DNA from: Effrenium voratum
Lineage: Eukaryota > Sar > Dinophyceae > Suessiales > Symbiodiniaceae
DNA length: 64,000 nt
Direction of reading: 5' to 3'
Assembly (NCBI GenBank): GCA_963377175.1
Contig: CAUJNA010002813.1
Location: 745,554-809,553 of the forward strand
Both the position numbers and the translations under genes were made by a program. Shown piece by piece: positions 1-9,981 of the stretch. The notes under the pieces are model-generated. The model was not told the DNA's origin and made no database searches. It saw only the letters and a list, made by a program, of their open reading frames with translations. Position 1 is the stretch's first letter, and every line of letters starts with the position of its first letter.

Positions 1-2690
1 CGTCTTTGCGAATCGGATGTGTTTTAACCGTTTTTCTTGTTGCCCAAAATGCTCGAAACTCTGTGGACATCAATGCCGGGAGTCCAGGCGCATTTGAGGG
101 TCCCTTGGTACACTTTGGAGCGAAACGAAGCGCATCATTCCTTTGCCCCCTACTCCCCCCCTGTCCCGTTTGGAGAACGTTGATGCCGCTTAGTTGAGGA
201 TGGAGTCCTATGCCCTCCTCCCATTTTAAGTCAAAGGGAAAAACAACAACCTGGTGCAACCAGAGACTCCAACTCATGAACATTTACCCCGGACTGTCCA
301 AGGAGGGATTCAACACTTACTGCGCACCCCTTCCATTGCTATGCAGAGCACCGTGTAAGTCTGTGCCTTATTGAGGATACCGCTGGACTAAGAGAATCCG
401 GAAGGAACCTCATAATTTTGTGAGTCGATTTTCCCTTGACAAAGCTGCAGGAATTGCAGCTTCGTCCGAGTTGCGAACTTTTCTGGAGCTGCTTTGCTCG
501 GATTGCAAATGATTCCAGAGCCCAAAACACACTGATTTGACTTTTGGTTGCAAGGTTGCAAAGCTGGAATAGGTTCTGACTTATCAAGGCTCTACTTTGG
601 GTGTCTGGACATTTTGGTACAGGTCTATCTAGGTCTTCTCATCTCACCTGTAAAACAAGACAGTGGCGTTGGGCCTGCGAACCGTTCGCAATGTTTTGAG
701 AGATCAAGGCTCACGCGGTCGCAATGCCATCGACGGACCACAACACTCAAATGTGTTGACGTTCCAGAGTTCCGCAATCCAAATGGTGTCAAAGCGAACC
801 TCAGCCCTGATACCTCCAATAAAACATTACAACTTCATAGGCCACCCAACAGAAACAAAATGAGTTCAAATCGTGCTTAACTCCTCAAGGAGAACACATA
901 TGCTTTTGCGCAAAAGAATCACCGTCTCTCCTCTGCATACAAAAAGGGAGCCCTTTGTTGAAGTGGCCATGTCTTTTTTGAGGGTGCCCGTTTTAGCTTG
1001 GTTTAAAGGGAAACCAAAAGTCAAACAGCCCATAAACTGCGGTCCCCTTTGACACCAGGGGTCGCGACACACAGCACAACAACTTCCCGAATGCAAATGG
1101 AGGACACTTCGCGCAAAGTCCAGAAGAACTTGCGATCCCTATGGCAAACGTGCTCAGATCGGATTCCCACGAGTGAATCAACAGCTTGGGGTGGTGGTTG
1201 GAAAATCCAGCCATTGTGCTTGCAAGGGATCCTAGGCGATCTTGTGGGAGATGCTTTCTGCGAAACCGATCCTGCTGGTCGTCGAAACACCGAAAAAACG
1301 CGAGCAAATCCCCGGTGTTCCCAAGAAAGCAATGTGTCGCACATGTCAGCCACAAATACATTGACTCACCTACGACCATGCTCGGCCAATGGAGTACTGA
1401 GGTCCGTTGTTAATCAGTTGGCTCTGCAATTGGTGGAGATGCCAAATGTTTCTTCTCTTGCAGAGGCCTAACCGAGGAGAAGTGTCTCTTGTTTGCTTAG
1501 CCACCCCGGGACCCAACACGGTCCCGTTTGCTTTGAAACATACCGTTGCAGCGAGTCATACAAATATGCCGACCTAGCTTTATGTGTGTTTCTCCGCGTG
1601 TTGATGCCATCTAACAAATACTTTCTATTGGTTTGTTTCATTCAAAACAACACATGCTTTGCGTTGCCCTTTGATTGGGGAGGTCTTGGGCTCGATCTTG
1701 AGTAAAGACGTCCTCCAGTGTTAAAGTTCAAAGCCCAATCTGTCTCTTTGAACAAGTCTAACAGTCCAGTCTGCTAAGCCTAGTGGCTACGCAAAACGAA
1801 AAAAGACAAGAAAACACACCCCCTCAAGGGTGGCACCGGGCGGCTGGGTGGAGGTCACTTGACAGACATTGTGATTCGCCAAAATTCTCCACATCTCAAC
1901 TCAGGCCGCACTTGCTAAAACATACTGTTTCTGGGAATCCGCTTTGAAGTGAGTTTCTGAGATAACTTTTGCATGACAAGGCTAATGCGGTCCATCGAAG
2001 TTTGGAGTGGATTTAGGCTGGGTTTCGGTGATTGTGCTCAAGTGATTTAGGGTTGGATTGAGCCTGGGGTGGATTGGCTGCTGTTGGTTTTGGGTAGTGT
2101 CTTTGGGAGGTAGTTGGGTCGTGTGACAAGTCTGGTTCTTCTACTCAAACGCATTGCGGCTACGCCAAACATATATGTTTTGCTGCACCTTGCAGCCAAA
2201 GTTTGCTGCAAGGATGCCAGCTGGCAACTGCTGCACAAGCTGGGAAAAGTTTTGCGCATGAACTGCCGCACACTTTTTGCTTACAGGACTGCGACTATAA
2301 ATCGATGTTTCCTGCTTGTGCTCCCAAAACTGGGTGAACCTCCCACACAAAATGGCTTTCTCAAGCTGGGGCACTGCCGTGATGATGCCGAAACCCAGTT
2401 GCTTGGCAGTTTCCACTTGAGCTATTCACTGTCAATGTGCAGTCGCCAGCTTGCTTTAGGTCTTTTGAAGAATATGTGGCCATGGGCAAAAACCCCGTAC
2501 CCTTAGCGATCCCCACTAAAATGGGTGGTGCACCTATCCCAAAATGGCACCATCAGTTTTGACCCACAGCCATGTCATTACAGGACGCCACGCCGATTTT
2601 AGCAGGTAGTTTCGCGCGCCAGGTGGATGAGTTGAGCTTGGTTCGGGCTGGGTGCCTGGAGGGGCTGGGATACCACTGCGAGGAGATTCC
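1..2690. other. Region without a recognised gene
   Basis: I see no convincing gene. Two moderately long open frames overlap on opposite strands near 993-1471, and another pair lies at 2114-2506. Neither shows a family motif, the G/C-ending codon bias of the better exons in this window, or matching splice sites. The motif AAAGGGAAACCAAA at about 1006-1019 recurs elsewhere in the window and is probably part of a dispersed repeat. Confidence 0.5.
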
Positions 2691-3367
2691 CCAGGATCAC
2701 ACATATACAAAATTAAATGTATTGATAAATATATGTAGGTTGTTATGATTACCTTACGTAACTAAAAACCGGAAAGTAGCGGTCCGACCTACAACAACCT
2801 GTTTGTTCAACTTTTTCCGGGGAAAAACGTTCTGGCCGGAAATTTCGAACTTGGATCCGTAAACAACATGTAAAAACACAGATAAAACTCTCTGGAAGCT
2901 TGAATCTTGAATCCCAGAGCTTTATGTTTTAAAGGAAAAGGATTTGAAGAATCATAAAGGCAGAGAAAGAGCGTCAAATTGAGGATGCTTACGTGCCGTT
3001 TACCGGTGCAAACGTAATTCCAATGGTAAACAACCCGAGTGCTACATATTCAAGGGCCCCATAGAAATCAGGAACTACTGTTGGACCCTGCTTAATAATT
3101 GGGGCCTATTTTGTTGGAATTTATGTTCCTAATTCGGGGCTGTTTTGGGGTCCTCTATCTTGGACAGTGTTTTCCATATTTTGTGAAGAACAAACGGTCG
3201 ACAAATGCAAGCCTTCTGCTTTGATATTCAATCTTCGATGAAGGGGAACACGACCTGAGCAAATACCGAACAAAAATGTGTTTTACAGCAAATTGTGCCA
3301 AGAAGCAGATCCATATTTATAGGCGTTGCTCTGTTTTTGGCCAGGCTCAGTTCTTGCTTAGATTGAC
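2691..3367. other. AT-rich flank of a possible plus-strand gene
   Basis: Base composition drops here to visibly AT-rich sequence, unlike most of the window, and stays so into the coding candidate that begins at 3368. No promoter or RNA motif is recognised. It could be upstream sequence or intron of that candidate. Confidence 0.4.
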
Positions 3368-3652
3368 ATGGAATTAGAAAGGGAAATTGCCCTGTTGAGT
3401 CGGGTTACAGTTTCAACTGGCGATGTCGTAGTTGTGTTCGCCAATTCCTGTCAACTCGAAATGCACAAAGAACTGCAACCGATCTGCGAAAAATTCGGCT
3501 TGAAGATATTCTTCAAACGGTTGTGTCTGTCAATCGAGGTTTTTGATAATGATCAAAATGAATCGGGTAAGCACCACATACTGTTGATAGGAGTTGAAGA
3601 AAGAACGAAAGTTCTTCTAGGAGCATTATCCGCGAAGAACATCGTGCAAAAA
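3368..3652 (+). CDS. Possible exon of an unrecognised protein, AT-rich
   Basis: An ATG-started frame of about 95 codons begins MELEREIALLSRV and continues with alternating hydrophobic strands such as GDVVVVFANS and KHHILLIGVEERTKVLLGAL, which reads like a folded domain rather than random translation. The frame runs into AAAAAG followed by GTAACA, a good canonical 5' splice site, so I end it there; codons beyond that run into the LTR of the copia element at 3689. Codon use is A/T-ending, unlike the G/C-ending exons elsewhere. I do not recognise the family. If it is a real exon, the retroelement sits in its intron and any downstream exon lies beyond 10.2 kb. It could instead be a chance frame or a transposon remnant. 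Confidence 0.4.
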
Positions 3653-3683
3653 GGTAACACACCTAGGTCAACGTCTGTCTATA

Positions 3684-3688
3684 TATAT
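3684..3688. repeat. Target site duplication, left copy (TATAT)
   Basis: The same five bases occur at 10197-10201 just outside the other LTR. Five bases is the usual length for copia integrase. Because the site is a TA run, a longer duplication cannot be excluded. Confidence 0.75.
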
Positions 3689-3904
3689 ACTCAAAAGAGA
3701 GGGAAACACAGTTTTCTCAACAACGGGGGAACCCGGGACCTTAAAAGGAACGAACCCCGCCGTGACTGCGACCTCTCCCTTAACTTGGGCAAACGCGCGC
3801 AATGCGCGCCTTTTTCTTGAGCCAAAGCAATGACATGCGGACATGTCATTGATCATGTATCTTGGTGAACCTCTGGGCCATAAATGTCATCGTGATAATT
3901 GACT
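3689..3904 (-). repeat. 3' LTR of copia element 1
   Basis: 216 bp matching 9981-10196 base for base by eye. Minus-strand ends are AGTCAA and TTGAGT, a 5-of-6 imperfect inverted terminal pair rather than canonical TG/CA. It contains two perfect hairpins: GCGCGC-aat-GCGCGC (3795-3809) and a 9-bp stem with a CGGA loop (3829-3850). It also carries, on the minus strand, TTTGGCTCAAG (3816-3826), which equals the last 11 bases of the dinoflagellate spliced leader. Confidence 0.92.
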
Positions 3905-3912
3905 CCCCTCTC
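3905..3912 (-). other. Polypurine tract of copia element 1
   Basis: Minus-strand GAGAGGGG directly abuts the 3' LTR, the position expected for the plus-strand primer of an LTR retroelement. Together with the target duplication it fixes the LTR boundary. Confidence 0.75.
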
Positions 3913-4044
3913 ATTGACGGCACTGAGGAAGTGTACCACGCCAACTTGAAGTCAAGTTTACACCACAACGACTGACGCAAGTTCTTCAAGCATCGCCCAG
4001 TTACTTGCACACTTTTGGAAATTTTGTGGACATGCCGCAGCGCA

Positions 4045-4824
4045 CTATGCAGCTGCTTTAGCGGATCTACTTTCACGCACATCTTCAAGCTTCTCTGGAA
4101 GATCAACACAGATGCCAAGCAACCTGATGGCATGATCCCATTTGTTGGGAGGAAGTGCTTTAGTAAAAATATCGGCTGATTGCATGTCCGTCTTCACATA
4201 TTCTTTTGAGATGTGGTCACTTTCAAGCTGCTCTGCAATGCAAGCAAGGTTTACCTTGTGCGTGCGTTGTACACAACGTAGCTTAGATGAGAAACCCCTT
4301 TTTGCTACCAGGGTGGTCGCCTGATTATATCCTCATGAATTTTAAGGTGAAATGGCCTATCTAGAATCAGCTCCCATAGGCTGAGTGCAGGTAGTGCCTC
4401 CTGGTATGGGAGTACGCAAGAGACTATTTCCGCCTCGGTAGTTGAACGCGAAATCGAAGTCTGACGTTTCGACGTGCGTAAAGAAACCACCGGATGTTGA
4501 TTTTGCATCTCTTTCACCCGCGAAGTCTGCATCCACATAGAGAGAAAGAGTCGAATCCTGAACTGTGCCAACTAGGGTGCTGTTCACCGTGCTGTTAATG
4601 TAGCAGATAAGCCTATGTAACTGCTTACCGCAGTTCCTAGACCATTTCTGAACATAGGCAGCAAGGTCACCAATCGGCTTGACCAGGTCCGGGCGTGCTA
4701 CATGTCCTAACCACAAAGCCTTCATCAGCACGCGACATGCGGCAAAACCAAGCTCACCCTCCAAAGCGTCATCTGCGGGATCTAGAGATCCTGCGGGACA
4801 GAATGGAGTGGTGGCATCACGCAA
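4045..4824 (-). pseudogene. RNase H and carboxy terminus of copia element 1, frameshifted
   Basis: Frame one (4357-4824) reads RPDLVKPIGDLAAYVQKWS, then SLYVDADFAGERDAKSTSG, the copia RNase H strand with its acidic residues. A shift follows to SRSTTEAEIVSCVLPYQEAL and LSLWELILDRPFHLKIHED. Then comes HKVNLACIAEQL, and DMQSADIFTKALPPNKWDHA, with the classic A-D-I-F-T-K end motif of copia polyproteins. The last frame closes after SRSAKAAA at a TAG (4045-4047), probably the natural polyprotein stop. At least two frameshifts separate these parts. RNase H would remove template RNA during reverse transcription. Confidence 0.85.
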
Positions 4825-6203
4825 CTTTTCAGTTTTTCACTGTGCAACGCAACCGTTTGACGAGCATAATCTCGCACGTCGAACGCCATGCCCCGTCTCA
4901 ACCTACCCATTGCGGCATTGAGTTCGGGCTCAGTAGGGTCCTTCGGGGCGTCTATCAAAAGGTGATTCCTGCCAAGCACCCGATAGATGTCTTCAGGGGG
5001 TTCTATGTCTACTAGTCTTGTTAACTTTTCCCAGAAAGGATTGTGAGTGTGGCTGGGGCCGGCCAACGTCAAGTCATCGGCGTACGTCGAGAGAAGTAAC
5101 CCGGACTCCTTGAACCAGAAGTTTCCGGGAAACTCTGCGACTTCACGCCCTCCAAGTTCACTAATGAAACCTTTGAGGTGCGCCTCCCAGAATCCGCCAG
5201 CGTCAGGATGCCCATAAAGAGCTTTAACGAGCAAAACCACAGGTTTCACGAAACGCTCGCGCCACCACCTCGGCCGGAGCTCAGGCGGAAGTGTGGTCCA
5301 AGTTTGGTACTTGGATTTCAGCAGTGCTTGTACGTAAGCCTTTATAGCGTCCGCAGTTGTGGTGGAGTTCCCTGGCAGGGATCCATAAGCGAGACAGGTA
5401 TTAAGGCCTTGTACGCTTGTTGGATTTGCTTCCAGTACTTGGTATACCGCCGCTGCACCATGCTCGTCTTTCGCACAGTCTCCGCGATACACTATCCTAC
5501 CTTTCATCTTTTGAAGATGTTTAGCGAGTTCGGCGAATTTGACGGATGCTAGCGACATCAACTGTCCGAAGTGAACTTTTACACTGGACCGTCGCGCCTC
5601 AGCAGCGACTTGATCATACTCTCGGACGGAATTAAGATCCCAAACACCGGCTTTCTCAAGACCTGTGGCTTCAAGTCTGACGGCTTCAAGGGCTTCCGGG
5701 GAAGCCAGCATTTCGGCACGTGACAAGAGTCTGGTCACCATTGCGGTGATTTCAGGATCCTTTTCTTCCTCACCTTGTCCTAGGGAATGTGCGATGAGAT
5801 TTTCAACATCAAGAGCTTGTTCAACGATGCCGTGACACTTTTCATCGGACTCAACAGTAACACCTATATCTTCCAAACCGGAGAGAGGGGATATGTGCTT
5901 TAGCTGTTGTTCACGCTCCCGGTGGAGAGGCAATGGCACTTGAACAGGCATCGCAGGCACAACGGGTCCTACTGTCGGACACAGCGCGCAGGCAACGGTA
6001 AGACACATGCCTTCGGGATAGAAAGCGGTCTTTGCGGTTTTGTTACCTGCTGCAAGCGAGTGATTAAACCCTTTTTCATGCGGACACTTAAATGCTCCGG
6101 GTGCGGATGCGAGTGTGCTATTGGTAGTCATCACCTTCCACGGCTTCTTGCTAGGGCAACCGTTGCTGTCCTTTAGACCTAGGGCACAACCATGGAAGGT
6201 CAC
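4782..6203 (-). CDS. Reverse transcriptase of copia element 1 (open frame of 473 codons)
   Basis: The longest intact piece of the element. Residues 1-65 are the tail of the linker module (HGCALGLKDSNG, KKPWKVMTTN, CPHEKGFNHS). Residues 150-470 form the reverse transcriptase: LEKAGVWDL at the start, ADAIKAYVQALL carrying the motif-A aspartate, LLVKALYGHPDAGGFW matching the copia KALYG motif, and STYADDLTLAG with the paired catalytic aspartates. It would copy element RNA into cDNA inside virus-like particles. The first codon is simply the first Met in a frame that starts within a polyprotein, so no separate start is implied. The frame ends in a frameshift before RNase H. Confidence 0.88.
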   Translation of the reverse strand: MTFHGCALGLKDSNGCPSKKPWKVMTTNSTLASAPGAFKCPHEKGFNHSLAAGNKTAKTAFYPEGMCLTVACALCPTVGPVVPAMPVQVPLPLHREREQQLKHISPLSGLEDIGVTVESDEKCHGIVEQALDVENLIAHSLGQGEEEKDPEITAMVTRLLSRAEMLASPEALEAVRLEATGLEKAGVWDLNSVREYDQVAAEARRSSVKVHFGQLMSLASVKFAELAKHLQKMKGRIVYRGDCAKDEHGAAAVYQVLEANPTSVQGLNTCLAYGSLPGNSTTTADAIKAYVQALLKSKYQTWTTLPPELRPRWWRERFVKPVVLLVKALYGHPDAGGFWEAHLKGFISELGGREVAEFPGNFWFKESGLLLSTYADDLTLAGPSHTHNPFWEKLTRLVDIEPPEDIYRVLGRNHLLIDAPKDPTEPELNAAMGRLRRGMAFDVRDYARQTVALHSEKLKSCVMPPLHSVPQDL

Positions 6204-6860
6204 TGGGGTAAAGACCTGTGCGTATTCCCTAAAGAATGCAGCGACATCATCTCTAGCCGAGCTGTCGCAATCCCTTGGCCATTCAAACGAAACACTACCC
6301 CCAGTGATGAAGGACAGTCTCAGCGTGTCGCCTGAATCTGGAGAACAGCTCCCTCGACTCTGAAACCTTTTGTTTCAATTTCTTTTTGAATTGGCTTCCT
6401 AACTTGGCTTTGTTAAGGCGTTGCCATGCTGATCCTGATGCGCAGGGAATTGCGGCCCGCAGGTTGGGCTTCTCACAACCTTCTATAACTGTGACTGCAG
6501 TTGGATTTCCCCTTCATTGGTGCTAAGGTCGATGAACTCTTTAGCAAGCCTAACATGTGGAATGCCTAGACCTTCAAACACGCGACCCATATTGGACTCT
6601 GGTGAGCATGCGTATTCAAACATCACGGGTAACTTATCCATTCGTGCCTGACGTTTGCGGGCACGATGATTCCCTACCACAAATTGCTTTGGCGGCGGAG
6701 TTTCAACCTCGGCTCTACACGGCATGCCAAAAATTGGCAATGTGTCTGGACTGCCGTTCCTTGATGTTTCGGTGAGAGGAGTCGGCGGTACGGACTCTAA
6801 CATCACGGCTGCACCTGTTGTGATAACACATTCGGACTGAATGGGCTTTAACTTGAACAC
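6204..6860 (-). pseudogene. Methyltransferase-like linker module of copia element 1
   Basis: Between integrase and reverse transcriptase, frames broken by a frameshift or stop carry motifs spaced like a cytosine-5 methyltransferase fold: FEYACSPESNMGRVFEGLG with VRLAKEFIDLS (SAM-binding-like), AIPCASGSAWQRLN (Pro-Cys catalytic-like; Pro-Cys codons at 6442-6447) and FEWPRDC (about 6268-6286). The next frame begins HGCALGLKDSNG and KKPWKVMTTN inside the reverse-transcriptase reading frame. Element 2 has the same WEWPR and GC-FG-KKPW motifs. Methyltransferase domains are known in some dinoflagellate retrotransposons; identity here is inferred from these short motifs only. Confidence 0.5.
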
Positions 6861-6903
6861 TGTGAACCCAGTCCATGAATCACCAAGCGAGCGATTAGGT
6901 CAG

Positions 6904-7690
6904 CTACCAAACCAACCATCGTGGATGTTGTCTGCTCTGCCCCCCGGAAACACGGCACAGTGGTGCGAGCTGCAGTGAACCTTTCTGGGGAAACGGGGCA
7001 ATCCTCGACCTCCTTTGGGTTGAAAAGACTCTGCCTTGGCATGAAGCGGCGGTCACTGGCGCGGCATCGAAAAATGAGGCACCGGGTCTTGAGGGAGCTG
7101 GCTCCCCGGCTTCGGCTGCATCAAATTCATGAGCTACGTCTTCTGCACTAACCGCGATCTCTGGATCTTTATCATGCTCGGATGCGTGAATAGCTCTGGC
7201 TAGCTCTTCATCCCCTTCGGTATGAACAATGGGAATGCGTTCCTTAGACTCAGTTTTGGCAGCGCTTTTTGCAGCTGCTTCAGCTCTATCTGCAGAAACA
7301 AGTTCGGAGAACCTTTTCTTACTTTCAGCACTGTGAGTCTTGGAATGACCAGCGCATGCACGACAACCTGGCGTTTCCTTGAACTTGATGATCCTCTCAA
7401 CAGTTACGCACACGGATTTTTTAACATGCGCTTGTGTGTCTCGCCTACTCACGGGGTAGGCAAGGCGAACGCCTGAGAAAACATCGCGTACTACATGGTG
7501 GGATTTGATTCCTCCGAAACCTACTCCGAGATGTTCATCGCCCATGGCAAGAATCACAGAATCGGTAGCCAACTGTTGAAATGGTGCGGTTGGGACGTCG
7601 ACTTTGTCGTCTGACCTGGCATCCTTCTTGTGTGCTACCCTTGCAGAAGTGGTCTTTGAGATGGAACACACTTTGCAAAATGGGTTCTTA
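6904..7690 (-). pseudogene. Integrase remnant of copia element 1, truncated
   Basis: The frame upstream of 7671 reads CKVCSISKTT, a Cys-x-x-Cys part of the integrase zinc-binding end, followed by QQLATDSVILAMGDEH and VVRDVFSGVRLAYPVSRRD, which fit the first two catalytic aspartate regions of the rve fold. Shortly afterwards the protein jumps to a linker with GCRACAGHSKTHSAESKKRF and an alanine/glutamate-rich stretch. No third catalytic Glu region is visible, so an internal deletion is inferred. The downstream 120 codons of this frame are probably spill-over after a frameshift. The enzyme would insert element cDNA into the nuclear genome, but this copy should be inactive. Confidence 0.65.
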
Positions 7691-7698
7691 GGGAAATG

Positions 7699-8533
7699 TC
7701 ACCTCATGTGCTCGGGAGATTTCGCTTGCTCCTTTAACGCGCTAGCATGTGTTGGGTCACCGTCCCCGAAAGCGATCAATGGAAGGTCATCCTCAGGAGG
7801 AGGGGCTTCCTCAGCCGCTAACATGTTCACAGGAACCTGATCTAGCTCACCCTCATCCGACGCTTGGCACGAGTCGTCGCACAAAGAGACAACATCGTCT
7901 TCGGCCACGCTCATAGCAGCAGCTTCAATCGGCCAGAGGTGGGTTGACGACTCTGCCAACTTGGGCTTTACCACCTCATCATATTGGGGAACATACTCCA
8001 CTACCCTAGATGCATTAATGCGTGCATTGCGGGGCACGTTAATCTTACATCTGCTGAGTTCCTTTGGGGGAACAAGGTATGGAACATTTTCACGTGGATC
8101 CCAAATGAAAAGGTGTCCTTGATCCATAACAGTCTTCCCGACGGATTGCGCTGGTGGGCAATCACGGAGAACGTGCACCTGCTCCTCGGCAGGTATCACT
8201 CGGCTGTACTCGAACCCTAATGCAGTAGTGCCTTGTTGGGCACCACCCCCAGTCGCAAAACCTGCGGGTGCGCTGCTCTCGCGCACGCACTTGATCATGT
8301 TGCTATTCAAGCTTGACGTCCGATCTCCCCGCGGCGGTATACCACAGCCAGCTGATGCGATTGTCATCGGAAGCGACGCTTGCCATTGCCGGAATGAGCT
8401 GGGCAACAGCTGCACTCGCCTTTGGTGGCGGCGGTGACAACAAGCTTTTGGGCTTGGGACCAGTGTACTTGTTGGTATCACTGTGGAGAAATGCACATTG
8501 CTTCGCCTTACGCGAATTATAGGCATAAAACAT
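7699..8533 (-). pseudogene. CCCH-like finger, dead protease and linker of copia element 1
   Basis: The upstream frame (8303-8533) holds AKQCAFLHSDTNKYTGPKP, resembling the Cys/His nucleic-acid-binding end of Gag, and then SWLWYTAAGRSD. Copia proteases have a W-L-W-D-T-G-A-G type active site; here the catalytic Asp-Thr-Gly reads Tyr-Thr-Ala, so protease activity should be lost. After a frameshift the second frame (7699-8526) continues with VLRDCPPAQSVGKTV and GHLFIWDPRENVPYLV, typical of the protease/pre-integrase part, and an acidic linker ending SPEHMR. Neighbouring Gag and integrase fragments are in order. The assignment rests on position and motif resemblance. Confidence 0.7.
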
Positions 8534-9940
8534 GCATAGAGTCTTTGGCGGTCATGTTGGCTGTCTTGCTGATGGCCTTAGACCTAGGAGTAACGTTATC
8601 ATTCGAACCACCCTTACCTTTGCCCTTGGGGGCTGGTGCTGTATTAGCTTTGGGAGGAGGCGGCTTTGGAGCTTTAACCTTCGGCGCAGGGGCTGCAGGA
8701 GTCTGCTGGTCTGCAGATTTATCCTTCTTACTCTTCTTGTTCTTCTTGGGCTTGTCCTCGCTGCTTGCGGCAGGCATGGCATTAGGATTATTCCCCTGGG
8801 ACATAACGGCTGGCTTGATTTGAAGACTTTTGTCAAACTCATCCCTGTTCCGCTTGTCCTGATGGAGCTCCAAAGCGAGATCAACCTTGGACCACAACCA
8901 TTCCTGCTTCCTACGGTGGCTGCCGATAGGGGCTTCCCTTGCCTTTTCAACCTTCTCTTCTTCAGCCATGTTCTGAAACAAGAGCCCGAACTTACCTTTG
9001 CGGCAGGTTTTGAGGAGCTTTGCGGCCACTTCACGATCTAGGCGTGGGAAGCGCTTGTCCGCGACGAGTTCCTGCTCAGAGGAGGACATACACGCTTGGG
9101 CCCGCTGGTATACTTTGTCTCCGGGGGTCTTTTTGGAGTCGACCGATGGCCATCAAAACTTGGTTGACGAAACCTCTAGCCTGACCCGCATTGTCCGGAG
9201 GGGATGGTAGTGCAAGATCCTTGAAATCCTTGACACGAACGACGGATTCCTCATATGTGGCGTGATCGATGACGGACATGCCTACATTGGGATCGGCAGC
9301 TTGAGACGGGTCTGATTGGGGAACTGGCCCAAAACTTCTCTCAATCCATTTGAAATACCCGACTGGCTCTTCTATGAACATTTAAACCTTGATGGGGCCG
9401 TGTGCTTGTAATTTCCCTCCCCCTTTCAGGGCTTCTTACAGTCTGTCCCAGGCCAGCTCAAGGCCTTCACTGGCTCTGTCCCGGGCCAGATCAAGGTCTT
9501 GGAAGCTGGTGGGAAGGGAAAGGTCCTAGCCGCTGATAAACTGTTCATTATAATGTAAAGATCTGGTCCTTTGGCTCCTTTCTTGGCTTGGCCGGCCGCT
9601 GATAAATTGTTCATATGGCGCAACCAATCCTCGACCTTGCTGCTAGTTCCTGCCGCGCCGGAGGCTGCGGCTTTATCCTGGTCTGGATGCTCCTGAGGCA
9701 CTACCGCACCAGCGGTTTCAACCGAAGCAAGACGCTGTTGGTAAGCGTTGTCGGCGGCCTCGATGACCTCCCAAGCTTCCAATGTTTCCTGCCAGTTGAA
9801 AAGAGCCTCAATCTGTTGCTTTGAAGCGTCTGTAAACTTGAGCCAGCGAAAACGTCGGTCTTGCTTCTTGTATTTGTCGACGACGATCTGTTGGATGGTG
9901 TTGAATAAACGAGCCCGCGGACCGAAACGGCCGCAGTCAC
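8517..9940 (-). pseudogene. Gag region of copia element 1, frameshifted
   Basis: Three minus-strand frames together read as Gag. The amino-terminal part (about 9426-9930) is acidic and helical, with FNWQETLEAWEVIEAADNAY. The middle frame (9076-9381) includes LPSPPDNAGQARGFVNQVL. The third (8517-9089) runs from DKRFPRLDREVAAKLLKTC to the basic proline/lysine-rich tail KPKKNKKSKKDKS. The frames do not join without frameshifts. The step from QNMAEEE to VEKAREAP is abrupt and suggests a lost central segment, though that is inferred from general family layout rather than a direct alignment. Role: nucleocapsid/capsid precursor that would package element RNA in the cytoplasm; unlikely to be functional here. 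Confidence 0.7.
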
Positions 9941-9969
9941 AGAAGGGTTTGTTTACCCGAAAGCGTTAC

Positions 9970-9981
9970 GGCTGATAACCA
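9970..9981 (-). other. Primer binding site of copia element 1, initiator-Met-like
   Basis: Minus-strand TGGTTATCAGCC begins at the last LTR base. It resembles the TGGTATCAG site complementary to the 3' end of initiator methionine tRNA used by many copia elements, but with one extra T. The position is right; the tRNA assignment is inferred. Confidence 0.55.

Noticed and set aside
993..1471. Overlapping 128- and 140-codon frames on opposite strands
   Set aside because: No motif, codon bias or splice support; both strands open at once argues for chance.
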